Of a stretch of DNA of 35,175 bases, positions 6,129 to 14,350 are shown piece by piece. The first letter of the stretch is position 1, and the number at the start of each line of letters is the position of its first letter. The notes beneath the pieces are model-generated. The model saw only the letters and a list, made by a program, of their open reading frames with translations, was not told the origin of the DNA and made no database searches. This DNA is from an uncultured Acetatifactor sp. (GTDB taxonomy: Bacteria; Bacillota; Clostridia; Lachnospirales; Lachnospiraceae): NCBI GenBank assembly GCA_947625675.1, contig CANQPH010000032.1:1-35175 (forward strand). The letters run 5' to 3'. Made by a program: the position numbers and the translations under genes.

Positions 6129-8477
6129 ATGAAAAACAAAGGATTTGCATGCGTTTTGGCGTTGGCACTGGCATTTACCTGCTGCGGCTGCGGAGGCTCG
6201 GGTTCGGGAATCTCTTCGGAAAGCGGCTCGGCCCAGGGCGGCAATACGGAAGCGGAGGGCTCGGGAATCTCTTCGGAAAGCGGCCCGGCCCAGGGTGACG
6301 GCTCGGAATCGGGGCCGGAACAATCCGAGGCCGGGGCTTCCGGTCAGGAGGAAGGGGAATGGTTCCTTTCCCTGGCGGACATGCCCTGGAAGGACAATTC
6401 CCTGGACGCCTATTCCGCCCTTTTGAACGTGCCCCTGAGGGACACGAAGGAGGAGGGCGCCCTGGAGGGCGGTATCGCCGCATACTTCTGCGGGCCAAAT
6501 GGGGCCTCCATGTTCAAAAAGCATCTTTTCCCCGAGGCGGAGGACGGTTGGGACGAGATCAAGGCGGTCACGGATCAGGGGGAGGAGGTTTCCTATCGGC
6601 TGGCCTTCCGGGAAGGGTACAACCAGGCCTGGATGGCGGGCGGCATCGCTGGAAGCGACCATTACGTCATGCTGGGGGAAATCGAGAGGGGGGAGGACGG
6701 GAAGCTGTCCTACCGCTTCTTCGAGACGGACGCCTCCATGGAGGTGCAGAAGGAGTTCTATGCGGACTGTCTGGATGAAAATGACTATGAGTTCCCGAGG
6801 CAGCTGCAGGAGGACGCCGAAGGAAACCTCCATGCGGTCACCAGCAGGGCCGACAACTCGACACATTATTACATCCTCGGGTCGGAGGGGGTCCTCTTAA
6901 AGGAGGTCAGCCCGGCGGAAGGCTTCCCGGAAGGACAGGAGGCGGAGCTGACCCTCCTGTATGACGGAAGCGTGGGATACCGTTCCGGCAGCCGCCTCTG
7001 GCGGATGAACCTGGAGACCGGAACGGCGGAGATCCTGGCAGATGCGGATCCCGGCTGGCTGGCCTGCACCCTCCTGGACGAAAAAACGCTCATCTATGCC
7101 GACGGCTCGGGCCTGTACAAGGCGGGGATTTCCGGCGGGAGTCCGGAGGTCCTGTACGCCTTTGGAAACCACGGGGTCTCCGCCTCGGACGTGAAGGTCC
7201 TGCAGGTCAACGGGGACGGAAGCGTCGGACTGGTCTGCCTGGATTCCGGGGGAGCGAACTACCTGAAGCTGGAACCCACCTCGGAGGAGGTGGAGATCCA
7301 GGAAGTCACCCTTGCGGTGTCGTCTTCCGGTTCCAGGAAGTATCAGGCGGCGGTGGCGGCCTTCAACAAGAAGTACCCCGCCTTCCGCATCCGGCTGAAG
7401 ACCTATGCCTGGAATGACACGGGCCTCCTGACGGAGCTGGGGGCGGGAGGGGGCCCCGCACTGGTGGACGCTTCCCTGGTGGGCTTCGGGGAAAAAGCGG
7501 AATGGTGGGAGCCCCTGGACGAGGCCTTCCGGCTGATGGGGCTGGGAGAGGAGCTGATTCCCCAGGCGGTGGAGGCCGGGAAGATTGACGGCACCCTGTA
7601 CGGCGTCATCACGGATTTTTCCCTGGACACGGTGGTGACCTTCGCCCCGGAGCCGGAGGAATGGGATTATGACACGTTCCTGAACTGCTTCGACGAAGGG
7701 GACCCTTCCATGAAGTCCCCCTACCTTCCCGTGACCGGCAGCGATGGCCATTCCTTCCTTGCGGCCTTCTTTTACCATGGCATGGAGGGAAAATACCTGT
7801 TTGACGGGGAAGAAGGCACCACGAATTTCGATGGCGAGGGCTTCCGGAAGGCGCTGAGGCTTGCGAAGTCCTTCCAGAACGGAGAGCGGCAGGGGGACGC
7901 AGAAGCTCTGCGGCAGGGTGCGTCGCTCTGCGCCGCAGTGAGCATAAGGAGGCCGGAGGATCTGGCCTGCCTGCGCATCTGGGGCGGGGACGGGCTCCGG
8001 TTCATCGGCTACCCTTCGGAAGAGGGTTCCCGGCATTATATCGAGGGCGGCGATCCCCTGGTCCTCCGGTCCGGTGCAGCGCCCTGGGAGAAACGTCTGG
8101 CCTGCAGCTTCCTGCGCTTCCTGCTCTCGTATGAGGCCCAGATGGAAGCGGTGTCGGCGGCGGAAAATCAAGGTTATGGTATGAGCGTGCGCCGGGACGT
8201 GCTGGAGGAGCAGGTCGCCCGCATGGACGAACACACCTTCACGAACCTCATCGGCTTCCCGCAGTTTGAGCTGGGAGACCAGGCGGACGGGGAGCGGGAC
8301 GGGGCCGTACTGCAGGGACTGCTGGAGCAGGCGGTGCCCAGGCAGGATATGCCCAGGGAGCTCGTGAATATTTTCACGGAGGAGCTTGTCGCCTATCTGT
8401 CCGGGGGCGTGACGGAGGAAATGGTGATAGATCACCTGGAGAACCGGGTGAGCCTGTACCTTTCGGAACGCAGGTAA
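6129..8477 (+). CDS. Two-domain lipoprotein with C-terminal solute-binding-like domain
   Basis: The 782-residue product starts with a signal peptide and a Cys cluster (Cys18, 19, 21) that probably contains the lipidation site. An internal duplication in the linker repeats GISSESG...AQG twice. Residues about 50-385 form an N-terminal region rich in short beta-strand-like blocks (LLYDGSVGYRSGSRLWRMNL; LLDEKTLIYADGSGLYKAG), compatible with a propeller-like domain but not assigned. From about residue 392 (LAVSSSGSRKYQAAVAAFNK) it resembles a family-1 solute-binding protein and ends LYLSERR, like the gene before it (LYMSERE). GAGGAGG lies six bases before the ATG at 6129, better than the ATG at 6096. 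The fusion may make it a sensor as well as a binder; that is inference. Confidence 0.78.
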   Translation: MKNKGFACVLALALAFTCCGCGGSGSGISSESGSAQGGNTEAEGSGISSESGPAQGDGSESGPEQSEAGASGQEEGEWFLSLADMPWKDNSLDAYSALLNVPLRDTKEEGALEGGIAAYFCGPNGASMFKKHLFPEAEDGWDEIKAVTDQGEEVSYRLAFREGYNQAWMAGGIAGSDHYVMLGEIERGEDGKLSYRFFETDASMEVQKEFYADCLDENDYEFPRQLQEDAEGNLHAVTSRADNSTHYYILGSEGVLLKEVSPAEGFPEGQEAELTLLYDGSVGYRSGSRLWRMNLETGTAEILADADPGWLACTLLDEKTLIYADGSGLYKAGISGGSPEVLYAFGNHGVSASDVKVLQVNGDGSVGLVCLDSGGANYLKLEPTSEEVEIQEVTLAVSSSGSRKYQAAVAAFNKKYPAFRIRLKTYAWNDTGLLTELGAGGGPALVDASLVGFGEKAEWWEPLDEAFRLMGLGEELIPQAVEAGKIDGTLYGVITDFSLDTVVTFAPEPEEWDYDTFLNCFDEGDPSMKSPYLPVTGSDGHSFLAAFFYHGMEGKYLFDGEEGTTNFDGEGFRKALRLAKSFQNGERQGDAEALRQGASLCAAVSIRRPEDLACLRIWGGDGLRFIGYPSEEGSRHYIEGGDPLVLRSGAAPWEKRLACSFLRFLLSYEAQMEAVSAAENQGYGMSVRRDVLEEQVARMDEHTFTNLIGFPQFELGDQADGERDGAVLQGLLEQAVPRQDMPRELVNIFTEELVAYLSGGVTEEMVIDHLENRVSLYLSERR

Positions 8478-8527
8478 GATACAAATCTGCGCCGCTTCTT
8501 ATAGGCGAAAAGGAGGATGTACATTTT

Positions 8528-9784
8528 ATGAACATGAGAAAGAAGGACAAAGTGATCCTGTTCCTGATGGCTCTTGCGGCGGCTTTCCTGACGGGCTGTT
8601 CCGGTTCCGGGAAAGAAGCATCCATCCTGTCGGAGGAGGAGCTGGAAAGCAGCCATCTTGAGAAAGAATTGATGGAAAAAGTGTTCATTGACGCCGCCGT
8701 CACGCCCCGCAGCGCTTATGCGGGTGGGCTGAACTCCTATTATGTTTTCCGAAGGGACGCAAGCGGGGTGGAGGAGGCCAGGTTCGTGCCGGAAGAGGAA
8801 TATATGAATCATCCCATGTCTTACGGCCATTCCCTGGAGGAGATCGCATCATTGCTTGGGGCAGGGCTGGATCCCGGACGGGAATCCGCCTGGGACTGGG
8901 TGAAGCCGGGGAGCGGAATTGTGTATATGACGGACCGGGAAGGGAAGGAAAAGGCATTTCATAATAGCTGGGACGTATGGAACGGACTGGTGGATTGTTA
9001 CAGCCCCACAATGGGTTATTTCTATGATGAGTCCCTGCCGGAAAACAATATGGTTCTCAGTTATGTGATGAATCATTATCGAGAGGACAGATCCTTGTCC
9101 TTCGCTTCCCGTCAGGATGCGGAGGAGCAGGCCCGGGGGCTTCTTGAGACCTTGACGGGGGAAGAGTACTGGTCTGGTTATTTCTATGCGCCCATAGACG
9201 AGACCGCCAGGGAAGAGCTGGAGTGGAGTGCGGAGGATGCGAAAGAAGCAGGAGAATGGTATGAGGGCGAGGAATATTACGGTTTTGTCTTTGATCATCA
9301 GATAGACGGCTTTCCCCTGAGGTACCTGGTTCTGCCCAAAAAGCTCACGTCGGGCATGGTGTTGGACGAGGAGGTGGAGAATCAGAAGATCGATTCTTCC
9401 ACCCTTTTGCAATACGTGCCGTATCCCAATTTGGTCTGTCTGGGAGAAAAAACGGGAGTCCGTTTTCTTAAGGCGGATCCGAAGCTTTACCTAAAGGAGG
9501 CTTACCGGGAAAAGGAGCCGGTGTGCGATGTCAACCGGGTGCTGGCCGGGGCGAAGAGCTTTTTTGAAAAGGAACTGATCATTGAATCCGTCACGATCAA
9601 CCGCATCGAGCTTGTCTATACCTACTATTTTTCGGACATGGAGGACGGGTACGTGCACAATGCGGCGATCCCCTTCTGGGTGGTGCAGTATTGGGAGGGG
9701 AGCGGCTCCGAGGGTTCGTATTTCAACCTGATTTTCGACGCCTACACCGGTGACTACGTCGCAACCTCCCAGTTCGTGCCATGA
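8528..9784 (+). CDS. Lipoprotein of unknown function in ABC cluster
   Basis: The 418-residue product has a clear lipoprotein signal (LTGC, Cys24) and should be anchored outside the cell. The body is acidic and rich in Tyr/Trp (EEYWSGYFYAPIDETAREE; ELVYTYYFSDMEDG) and ends in FDAYTGDYVATSQFVP. I do not recognise a family. AGGAGG ends 11 bases upstream of the ATG at 8528; a second ATG six bases later is possible. It follows the two solute-binding-type lipoproteins and precedes the ABC membrane genes, so it is probably an extracellular partner of that system. Its stop codon lies inside a 12-bp perfect hairpin. Confidence 0.75.
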   Translation: MNMRKKDKVILFLMALAAAFLTGCSGSGKEASILSEEELESSHLEKELMEKVFIDAAVTPRSAYAGGLNSYYVFRRDASGVEEARFVPEEEYMNHPMSYGHSLEEIASLLGAGLDPGRESAWDWVKPGSGIVYMTDREGKEKAFHNSWDVWNGLVDCYSPTMGYFYDESLPENNMVLSYVMNHYREDRSLSFASRQDAEEQARGLLETLTGEEYWSGYFYAPIDETAREELEWSAEDAKEAGEWYEGEEYYGFVFDHQIDGFPLRYLVLPKKLTSGMVLDEEVENQKIDSSTLLQYVPYPNLVCLGEKTGVRFLKADPKLYLKEAYREKEPVCDVNRVLAGAKSFFEKELIIESVTINRIELVYTYYFSDMEDGYVHNAAIPFWVVQYWEGSGSEGSYFNLIFDAYTGDYVATSQFVP

Positions 9785-9844
9785 CCTTATGGCACGAACT
9801 TTGGGTGCCATGATTTTATGGCACAAACTTTGGGTGCCGTGATT
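9771..9844 (+). repeat. Hairpin and two 29-bp tandem repeats between lipoprotein and ABC genes
   Basis: AGTTCGTGCCAT (9771-9782) pairs perfectly with ATGGCACGAACT (9789-9800) across a 6-base loop, enclosing the stop codon of the upstream gene. A 29-base unit starting TTATGGCAC is then repeated (9787-9815 and 9816-9844, two base differences). Each unit has its own TGGCAC/GTGCCA-type inverted repeat, so alternative pairings are possible. There is no T tract. It ends just before the ribosome-binding site of the next gene and could limit read-through or modulate translation. Confidence 0.75.
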
Positions 9845-9861
9845 TTACAAGGAGGAAACTC

Positions 9862-10692
9862 ATGAAGTTATTCCATCCGAAGGTTCTGCCTTCCATTCTG
9901 CGCCTGCTTGGCGTCAATCTAAGCCGGATGCTTCGCAGACCCCTGTTCTGGCTGGCATCGGCGGGAGTCGGAATCGTCAAGTTCGTATGCGTTTTTGGAA
10001 ATTCAGAGGTTTACAGGGATGTCCTGATAAAGAGGACCTGGAATTCCGATCTTTTCTATCTTTCCGTGATGTATAGCTGGGGGAGAAGCATCCTGCCCTA
10101 CATCGGTCTGTGCCTGGCGGCGCTGCCGGTGGTGCTTTTGTATATTCAGGATGACAAAAGCAACCGAATGTGCCTGGTGCTGCCCAAGTCCGGTGTGGGA
10201 GGCTACGCCCTGGCCCAGGCCTTCAGCGTCCTGCTGGGATCCTTTTTGTGCATGATGTGCGGCATTTTCCTGTTTTATCTGGCCGGACATTTCGGCGTGG
10301 GCCTGCCTCTGGCGGGAGAAACGGCCCGCCGCAGCCTGGGATATGACCGCTGCCTATACGGGCATCTGCTTTATGCGGAATGCATGGATGGCCTGAAGGC
10401 GGCGTTTTTGGCCCTGCTTTCCGCCCTGGTGGCATATCTGGTGAGAAACGCCCAGTTTGTCACCATCCTGCCCATGATATTCAACTTTTTCTTTACATAT
10501 GATTGGGACGGTTTTCTCTTCACCGTCGGTCTGCCCCTGGTGTTCAGCCCCAAGAGAATCTACGACTATTGGTGGACGATCTATGAAAGCGAGCTGCGCA
10601 GCCTGGGGCTGGCGGTGTTCCATGTGTGCCTGACGGCCCTTGGCACTGCGGCCGTGCTGTGGCTGTTGCTCCGGTCGAGGAAGGGGAGGTGA
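9862..10692 (+). CDS. ABC-2-type transporter membrane protein
   Basis: The 276-residue product has about six hydrophobic segments (near residues 28-48, 72-94, 110-140, 175-198, 205-225 and 250-270) and no signal peptide. Together with the following membrane gene and ATPase it forms the usual two-permease, one-ATPase layout of ABC-2 exporters, such as antibiotic-resistance or lantibiotic-immunity types. AAGGAGG lies six bases before the ATG. The assignment rests on topology and neighbourhood more than on a specific motif. Its stop codon overlaps the ribosome-binding region of the next gene. Confidence 0.72.
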   Translation: MKLFHPKVLPSILRLLGVNLSRMLRRPLFWLASAGVGIVKFVCVFGNSEVYRDVLIKRTWNSDLFYLSVMYSWGRSILPYIGLCLAALPVVLLYIQDDKSNRMCLVLPKSGVGGYALAQAFSVLLGSFLCMMCGIFLFYLAGHFGVGLPLAGETARRSLGYDRCLYGHLLYAECMDGLKAAFLALLSALVAYLVRNAQFVTILPMIFNFFFTYDWDGFLFTVGLPLVFSPKRIYDYWWTIYESELRSLGLAVFHVCLTALGTAAVLWLLLRSRKGR

Positions 10693-10697
10693 GAGAC

Positions 10698-11543
10698 GTG
10701 GAAAAAGTTCGCATAGCGCTGCGCATCTGGTGGTTCGAGCTGCGCACCATCGTTCTTTCCTCCCGCTGGGTGGTGCTGACCATGCTCACCTGCTTTTTGA
10801 CCTGGTTTTACCTGCGGGATTATCTGAATTTCGCCAGGGCCTATGACCTGTCCCTGAGTCCTGCCGGAATGCCCTTCATTTTCGCAGACAGGATATTTAA
10901 CAGTCTGGGTCTGCTGATCCTGATCTTCCTGGTCAGCGCCTTTCCCGTCACGGGGCATTTCCAGCAGGGAATCCTGGTGAAGGGCGGAAACGGGTGCTGG
11001 ATGGCCGGGCAATCGCTGACGGTGGTCTCCGTGGTGTTCCTCTGGCTGGCGGAAATGCAGTTCTTTTTCATCCTGCTTTCCGGAAGACGGCTTACCCTGA
11101 CGGGCTGGGGGCAGGTGTGGGGGAGCTTCGCCAACGGCAAGGCCCTGGAGCTGGGATACAGCTCCGCAGGAAGCATTTCCATGGAGGTTATCATGGGCTA
11201 CACCCCCGTGCAGGCGATCCTTTTGAACATGCTGTTCGTGGGCCTGACGGGAATCGTCTTCGGAGAATTTATTTTCTGCGTAGACGGGCTCTGCAAAAAT
11301 TACATCGGCGAGATCCTGCTGGCGGCCTGGGGGGTCGGCAACCTCCTGATTTCCAGCTTCGGCGACCTCTCCCGGGTGCGGTTCCTGGGGAGGCTCTCCC
11401 CCGTGGGCTGGATGGATATTTCCGAATATATCAGGGATGCGGGAAAGGCGGCGGGCAACTTGGCGCTCCTGGTGCTGCTTGGCGTCGTCCTGCATCTGGT
11501 CAACTACTGTCTGGTAAAAAATAAGCGGATAGAGGTCGCCTGA
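10698..11543 (+). CDS. ABC-2-type transporter membrane protein
   Basis: The 281-residue product begins with a GTG at 10698, preceded at eight bases by GGAGG; the open frame extends farther upstream but overlaps the previous gene. Hydrophobic segments lie near residues 20-35, 60-85, 100-125, 155-180, 200-220 and 255-275. A cytoplasmic N-terminus (RIALRIWWFELRTIVLSSRW) is typical of ABC-2 permease subunits. It probably forms a heteromeric pore with the preceding gene, powered by the ATPase 21 bases downstream. Substrate unknown. Confidence 0.72.
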   Translation: MEKVRIALRIWWFELRTIVLSSRWVVLTMLTCFLTWFYLRDYLNFARAYDLSLSPAGMPFIFADRIFNSLGLLILIFLVSAFPVTGHFQQGILVKGGNGCWMAGQSLTVVSVVFLWLAEMQFFFILLSGRRLTLTGWGQVWGSFANGKALELGYSSAGSISMEVIMGYTPVQAILLNMLFVGLTGIVFGEFIFCVDGLCKNYIGEILLAAWGVGNLLISSFGDLSRVRFLGRLSPVGWMDISEYIRDAGKAAGNLALLVLLGVVLHLVNYCLVKNKRIEVA

Positions 11544-11564
11544 CCGGCGGCGGAGGAATGGAAT

Positions 11565-12212
11565 ATGATCAGTCTGGAAAATGTGAGCAAGACTTTCAAA
11601 AAGGCGACGGTGGTGAAAAACGTGACCGCCGAGTTTAAGACGGGGGAAATCACGGGCATCGTGGGGCGTAACGGCAGCGGCAAGACGGTATTGTTCAAGA
11701 TGATCTGCGGATTGCTCGAGCCCACTGAGGGGAGGATCGTGGTGGACGGGGTGGAGATCGGGAAGGATGCGGACTTCCCGCCCAGCCTGGGCCTGATCAT
11801 AGAGGTGCCCGGCTTCCTGCCATTTCAGTCGGGCTACCGCAACCTGGCCGAGCTGGCCAGGATCCGCAACAAGATCGGGAAGAAGGAGATCCTCGCGGCC
11901 ATTGAGAGGGTGGGGCTGGATCCGGCCAGCCGCAAGCCCGTGGGAAAATATTCCCTGGGGATGCGGCAGCGGCTTGGGATCGCCCAGGCCATCATGGAAT
12001 CCCCGGAAGTGCTGGTGCTGGACGAGCCCATGAACGGGCTGGACGACGGCGGCGTGGCGGAGATCCGGAAGCTCTTGCTGGAGTTGAAGCAGGAGGGGAA
12101 GACCATCCTCATCGCCAGTCACAACAAGGAAGACATAGATCTTTTGTGCGATGCGGTGTACCGCATGAGCGGCGGGGTCCTGCGGAAGGTGCAGGAAGAA
12201 GAGCGGAATTGA
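11565..12212 (+). CDS. ABC transporter ATP-binding protein (export type)
   Basis: This 215-residue nucleotide-binding subunit has Walker A GRNGSGKT (about 34-41), the signature SLGMRQR (about 130-136), Walker B VLVLDEPMNGLD (from about 149) and the H-loop His186. The usual Q-loop Gln is replaced in IIEVPGFLPF, a variation common in ABC-2 bacitracin/lantibiotic-type ATPases. GGAGG precedes the start by eight bases. It is the last gene of the cluster that begins at 4574 and should energise the two membrane proteins before it. It is short for the family, ending soon after the H-loop without a C-terminal extension. Confidence 0.92.
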   Translation: MISLENVSKTFKKATVVKNVTAEFKTGEITGIVGRNGSGKTVLFKMICGLLEPTEGRIVVDGVEIGKDADFPPSLGLIIEVPGFLPFQSGYRNLAELARIRNKIGKKEILAAIERVGLDPASRKPVGKYSLGMRQRLGIAQAIMESPEVLVLDEPMNGLDDGGVAEIRKLLLELKQEGKTILIASHNKEDIDLLCDAVYRMSGGVLRKVQEEERN

Positions 12213-12224
12213 AGGCCTGGAGCA

Positions 12225-12253
12225 TTGACAAATTACTGAATTTGGATTATAAT
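12225..12253 (+). promoter_or_regulatory. Consensus sigma-A promoter for the AAA ATPase gene
   Basis: TTGACA (12225-12230) and TATAAT (12248-12253) are perfect consensus hexamers separated by 17 bases, 32 bases ahead of the ATPase start codon. The -10 lies at the centre of a large palindrome (12231-12271), so the promoter is probably strong and under repressor control. Confidence 0.88.
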
Positions 12254-12271
12254 AATCTAAAATCAGTAATT
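12231..12271. promoter_or_regulatory. 41-bp palindrome over the -10 box, candidate operator
   Basis: AATTACTGA (12231-12239) and TCAGTAATT (12263-12271) are perfect inverted arms. Between them GATTAT-A-ATAATC (12245-12257) forms a second palindrome on the same centre. The structure covers the spacer, the -10 box and the expected transcription start. It could bind a dimeric repressor. As RNA it would be only partly transcribed, so a DNA operator is more likely than an attenuator. No adjacent repressor gene is visible. Confidence 0.6.
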
Positions 12272-12284
12272 ATGGAGCGCCAAT

Positions 12285-13703
12285 ATGTTTATAGGAAGAA
12301 AAAAAGAATTAAGTATTTTAGAAAATATGTATGCCGCCGATAGATTTGAATTTTTGGTATTATTCGGTCGGAGGCGGGTAGGAAAGACTTTCCTGCTGCA
12401 GGAATTTTACAAGAGGCACGGAGGAATCTTTTTCTCTGCCCAGGAAAAAAATGACGCCCTAAATCTGGAAGATTTTTCAAAGGCGGTTCAAAACTATTTT
12501 GAGAATCAATTTTATGGGAAATTTTCAAGCTGGGAGGCCGCATTGGAGTATATAGGCAAACGGGAAATCACCGGGAAACTGATTTTGATCATTGATGAAT
12601 TCCCTTTTATCGCCAGCGAGAATCCTGCCATAAAAAGTATTTTGCAGCACACGATCGACCATGTCTGGCGGGAAAAAAATATTTTTTTGATCCTGTGCGG
12701 CTCCAGCGTAAGCTTTATGGAAAATGAAGTAATGGGGTATCAAAGTCCTTTATACGGCCGTGCCACGGGACAGTTGGAAGTATGTCCTTTTGATTATTGG
12801 GAAAGTGCGGCTTTTTTCCCGCATTATATGCCGGAAGAAAAACTTTTGGCGTATGGCATTTTGGGCGGGATACCCTGCTATTTGCAGACCTTTCGGGACG
12901 ACAGATCCATTACGGAAAATATTGAAACGCAAATCCTGCGTACCGGTTCTTTTTTAAAGGAAGAACCGCAGCTCCTTCTCAAAATGGAACTGCGGGAGCC
13001 TGCCGTTTACAATAGTATCTTCGAGGCGATCGCAGGAGGTGCGAGCCGTCTGAATGATATTTCCCAGAAAATCCATGAGGAAAGCTACAAATGCGCAAAG
13101 TATATCAGCACGCTGCGCTCGATCAAATTGATTGATAAGACGATACCCTGCGGGGAACCGGAGTCCTCCAAGAAAAGCATATATAAGATCGCTGATAATT
13201 TTTACTCTTTTTGGTATCATTTTATCTTCGCCAACAGGAGTTATTATGAAATGCTGGGGGAAGAGGACGCTGCCAGGGAGATCATGTCCGTTGAAAGCAT
13301 ATCCGACTATATGGGGCATGTTTTTGAAGAGATCTGCCGTCAATATATGGTGCGTCTCGCCAAAAATAAAAGGCTGCCCTTTGTCCCTCATGTGATTGGA
13401 AAATGGTGGGGCAACAATCCCGCCAAAAAAGCGCAGGACGATATCGATATTCTTGCTTTTGACAAAAATAGAGATTCCGCTATCTTTTGTGAATGTAAGT
13501 ATAGGAACCATGTCTTTGACAAAAAGGAATATGAAGACTTCATGAGCGCATCCGCCATATTTACCCAACCCGTTAACCGTTATTACTATATTTTTAGCAA
13601 GGAAGGTTATAGCGATTGGGTAAAAAACGCCGCACAGGCACAGGGAGTGCAGCTGTTGGGAATTGAGGATTTATTCCCGGAAGGCGACAAAGGACGTCCG
13701 TGA
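12285..13703 (+). CDS. AAA ATPase with C-terminal DUF234 nuclease-like domain
   Basis: The 472-residue product belongs to the archaeal-type ATPase family: MFIGRKKELSILE at the start, Walker A GRRRVGKT (28-35), Walker B LILIIDEFPF (Asp104), a sensor-like LILCGSSVSFM, and a middle winged-helix region. The C-terminal DUF234 part (GKWWGN, then DDIDILAFDK and FCECKYR, about 380-408) carries D...ECK residues of the PD-(D/E)XK fold. The function of this family is unsettled; mobile and defence-related roles have been suggested. GGAG lies seven bases upstream. The gene is AT-richer than its neighbours and has its own consensus promoter, signs of acquisition separate from the ABC cluster. Confidence 0.85.
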   Translation: MFIGRKKELSILENMYAADRFEFLVLFGRRRVGKTFLLQEFYKRHGGIFFSAQEKNDALNLEDFSKAVQNYFENQFYGKFSSWEAALEYIGKREITGKLILIIDEFPFIASENPAIKSILQHTIDHVWREKNIFLILCGSSVSFMENEVMGYQSPLYGRATGQLEVCPFDYWESAAFFPHYMPEEKLLAYGILGGIPCYLQTFRDDRSITENIETQILRTGSFLKEEPQLLLKMELREPAVYNSIFEAIAGGASRLNDISQKIHEESYKCAKYISTLRSIKLIDKTIPCGEPESSKKSIYKIADNFYSFWYHFIFANRSYYEMLGEEDAAREIMSVESISDYMGHVFEEICRQYMVRLAKNKRLPFVPHVIGKWWGNNPAKKAQDDIDILAFDKNRDSAIFCECKYRNHVFDKKEYEDFMSASAIFTQPVNRYYYIFSKEGYSDWVKNAAQAQGVQLLGIEDLFPEGDKGRP

Positions 13704-13732
13704 GGGCCGCCTGGCGGAAGAGGGCGATTTTG

Positions 13733-13912
13733 CTATGGAATCTTGTATTCAGTCGAATTAATGATCAGGCACTCATCGTCTTTCCAATGATTTGCATATT
13801 CTTGAACTCGCCCCAATCGCCGGAATAAACTCTTTGAGGTTTCTTTTCAATTTTATATCCAAAAGCTTTTCAAATTCAGCCACATTTTCACCGCCCCCTC
13901 AACTATTAGATT
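13733..13912 (-). pseudogene. Possible decayed reverse-strand gene fragment
   Basis: In the gap after the ATPase gene the reverse strand gives two consecutive coding-like stretches in different frames: ENVAEFEKLLDIKLKRNLKE near 13903-13830, and QEYANHWKDDECLIINSTEY ending at a stop at 13733-13735. Both lack rare-codon or stop clutter over their length and would join with one frameshift. I cannot name the family. The rest of 13913-13990 is AT-rich with no gene that I see. Confidence 0.3.
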
Positions 13913-13995
13913 GCGGAGATGTGAAAACGTTACAAACATTGTACCATGTTTTCCACCCCATGTCATTTGAAATTGCGGAAAACATAAATTGGGGC

Positions 13996-14024
13996 TTGAC
14001 AAGCGTCCGGGAAATCACTAGAAT
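13996..14024 (+). promoter_or_regulatory. Promoter of the pheS T-box transcript
   Basis: TTGACA (13996-14001) and TAGAAT (14019-14024) are separated by 17 bases and lie just upstream of the T-box stem I. Transcription should start near 14031. Confidence 0.88.
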
Positions 14025-14030
14025 AGGGAA

Positions 14031-14326
14031 AAGAGAAAAGCGATGAAGGTGTTAAGTAGGGTTTCATTTTCTTCCAGAGAGAGGGAGCCGTCGGCTGCAA
14101 GCTTCCTTAAGTGCAAATGAAAGCCCGAATTTCCCACCGGAGCTGTCCGAAGGAACGATTGCCCAAGACGGTCAACGGAGAAGATTGTCCGGGAAGTCTT
14201 GTAGTTCGGAACGGGTTGCGTCCGTTACACGTAAAAGGAGTGCCCGCTGGTCGCAGCGGGAATTTAGGGTGGTACCGCGAAAGATGTTTCGTCCCTTGCT
14301 GCTTGGCGCAGCAAGGGACTTTTAGT
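14031..14326 (+). promoter_or_regulatory. T-box leader (tRNA-Phe sensing) of pheST
   Basis: The leader carries the conserved T-box sequence AGGGTGGTACCGCG (14266-14279). In stem I, GGGTTTCATTT pairs with AAATGAAAGCCC, flanked by the AAGTAG loop-E type sequence. The specifier region GAATTTCCC (14128-14136) contains TTC, a Phe codon, which fits the downstream genes. Uncharged tRNA-Phe pairs with the specifier and with the T-box bulge, stabilises an antiterminator and allows transcription of pheS-pheT; charged tRNA leaves the terminator at 14291-14325 formed. Confidence 0.95.
14291..14325 (+). terminator. T-box regulated terminator
   Basis: GTCCCTTGCTGC (14291-14302) and GCAGCAAGGGAC (14308-14319) form a perfect 12-bp stem followed by TTTTA. 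The stem is exclusive with the antiterminator built on the T-box sequence immediately before it. Confidence 0.92.
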
Positions 14327-14350
14327 TTCACAAAGAAAGGAAAGAGAAGA

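Noticed and set aside
6897..8435. Reverse-strand open frame of 512 residues opposite the second lipoprotein
   Set aside because: Antisense shadow; the forward gene has a signal peptide, a ribosome-binding site and family similarity.
10581..12122. Reverse-strand open frame of 513 residues across three ABC genes
   Set aside because: It crosses three forward genes with clear motifs and has no ribosome-binding site or domain.
14111..14350. N-terminal extension of pheS
   Set aside because: It is translation of the T-box leader; the family N-terminus begins at 14351.
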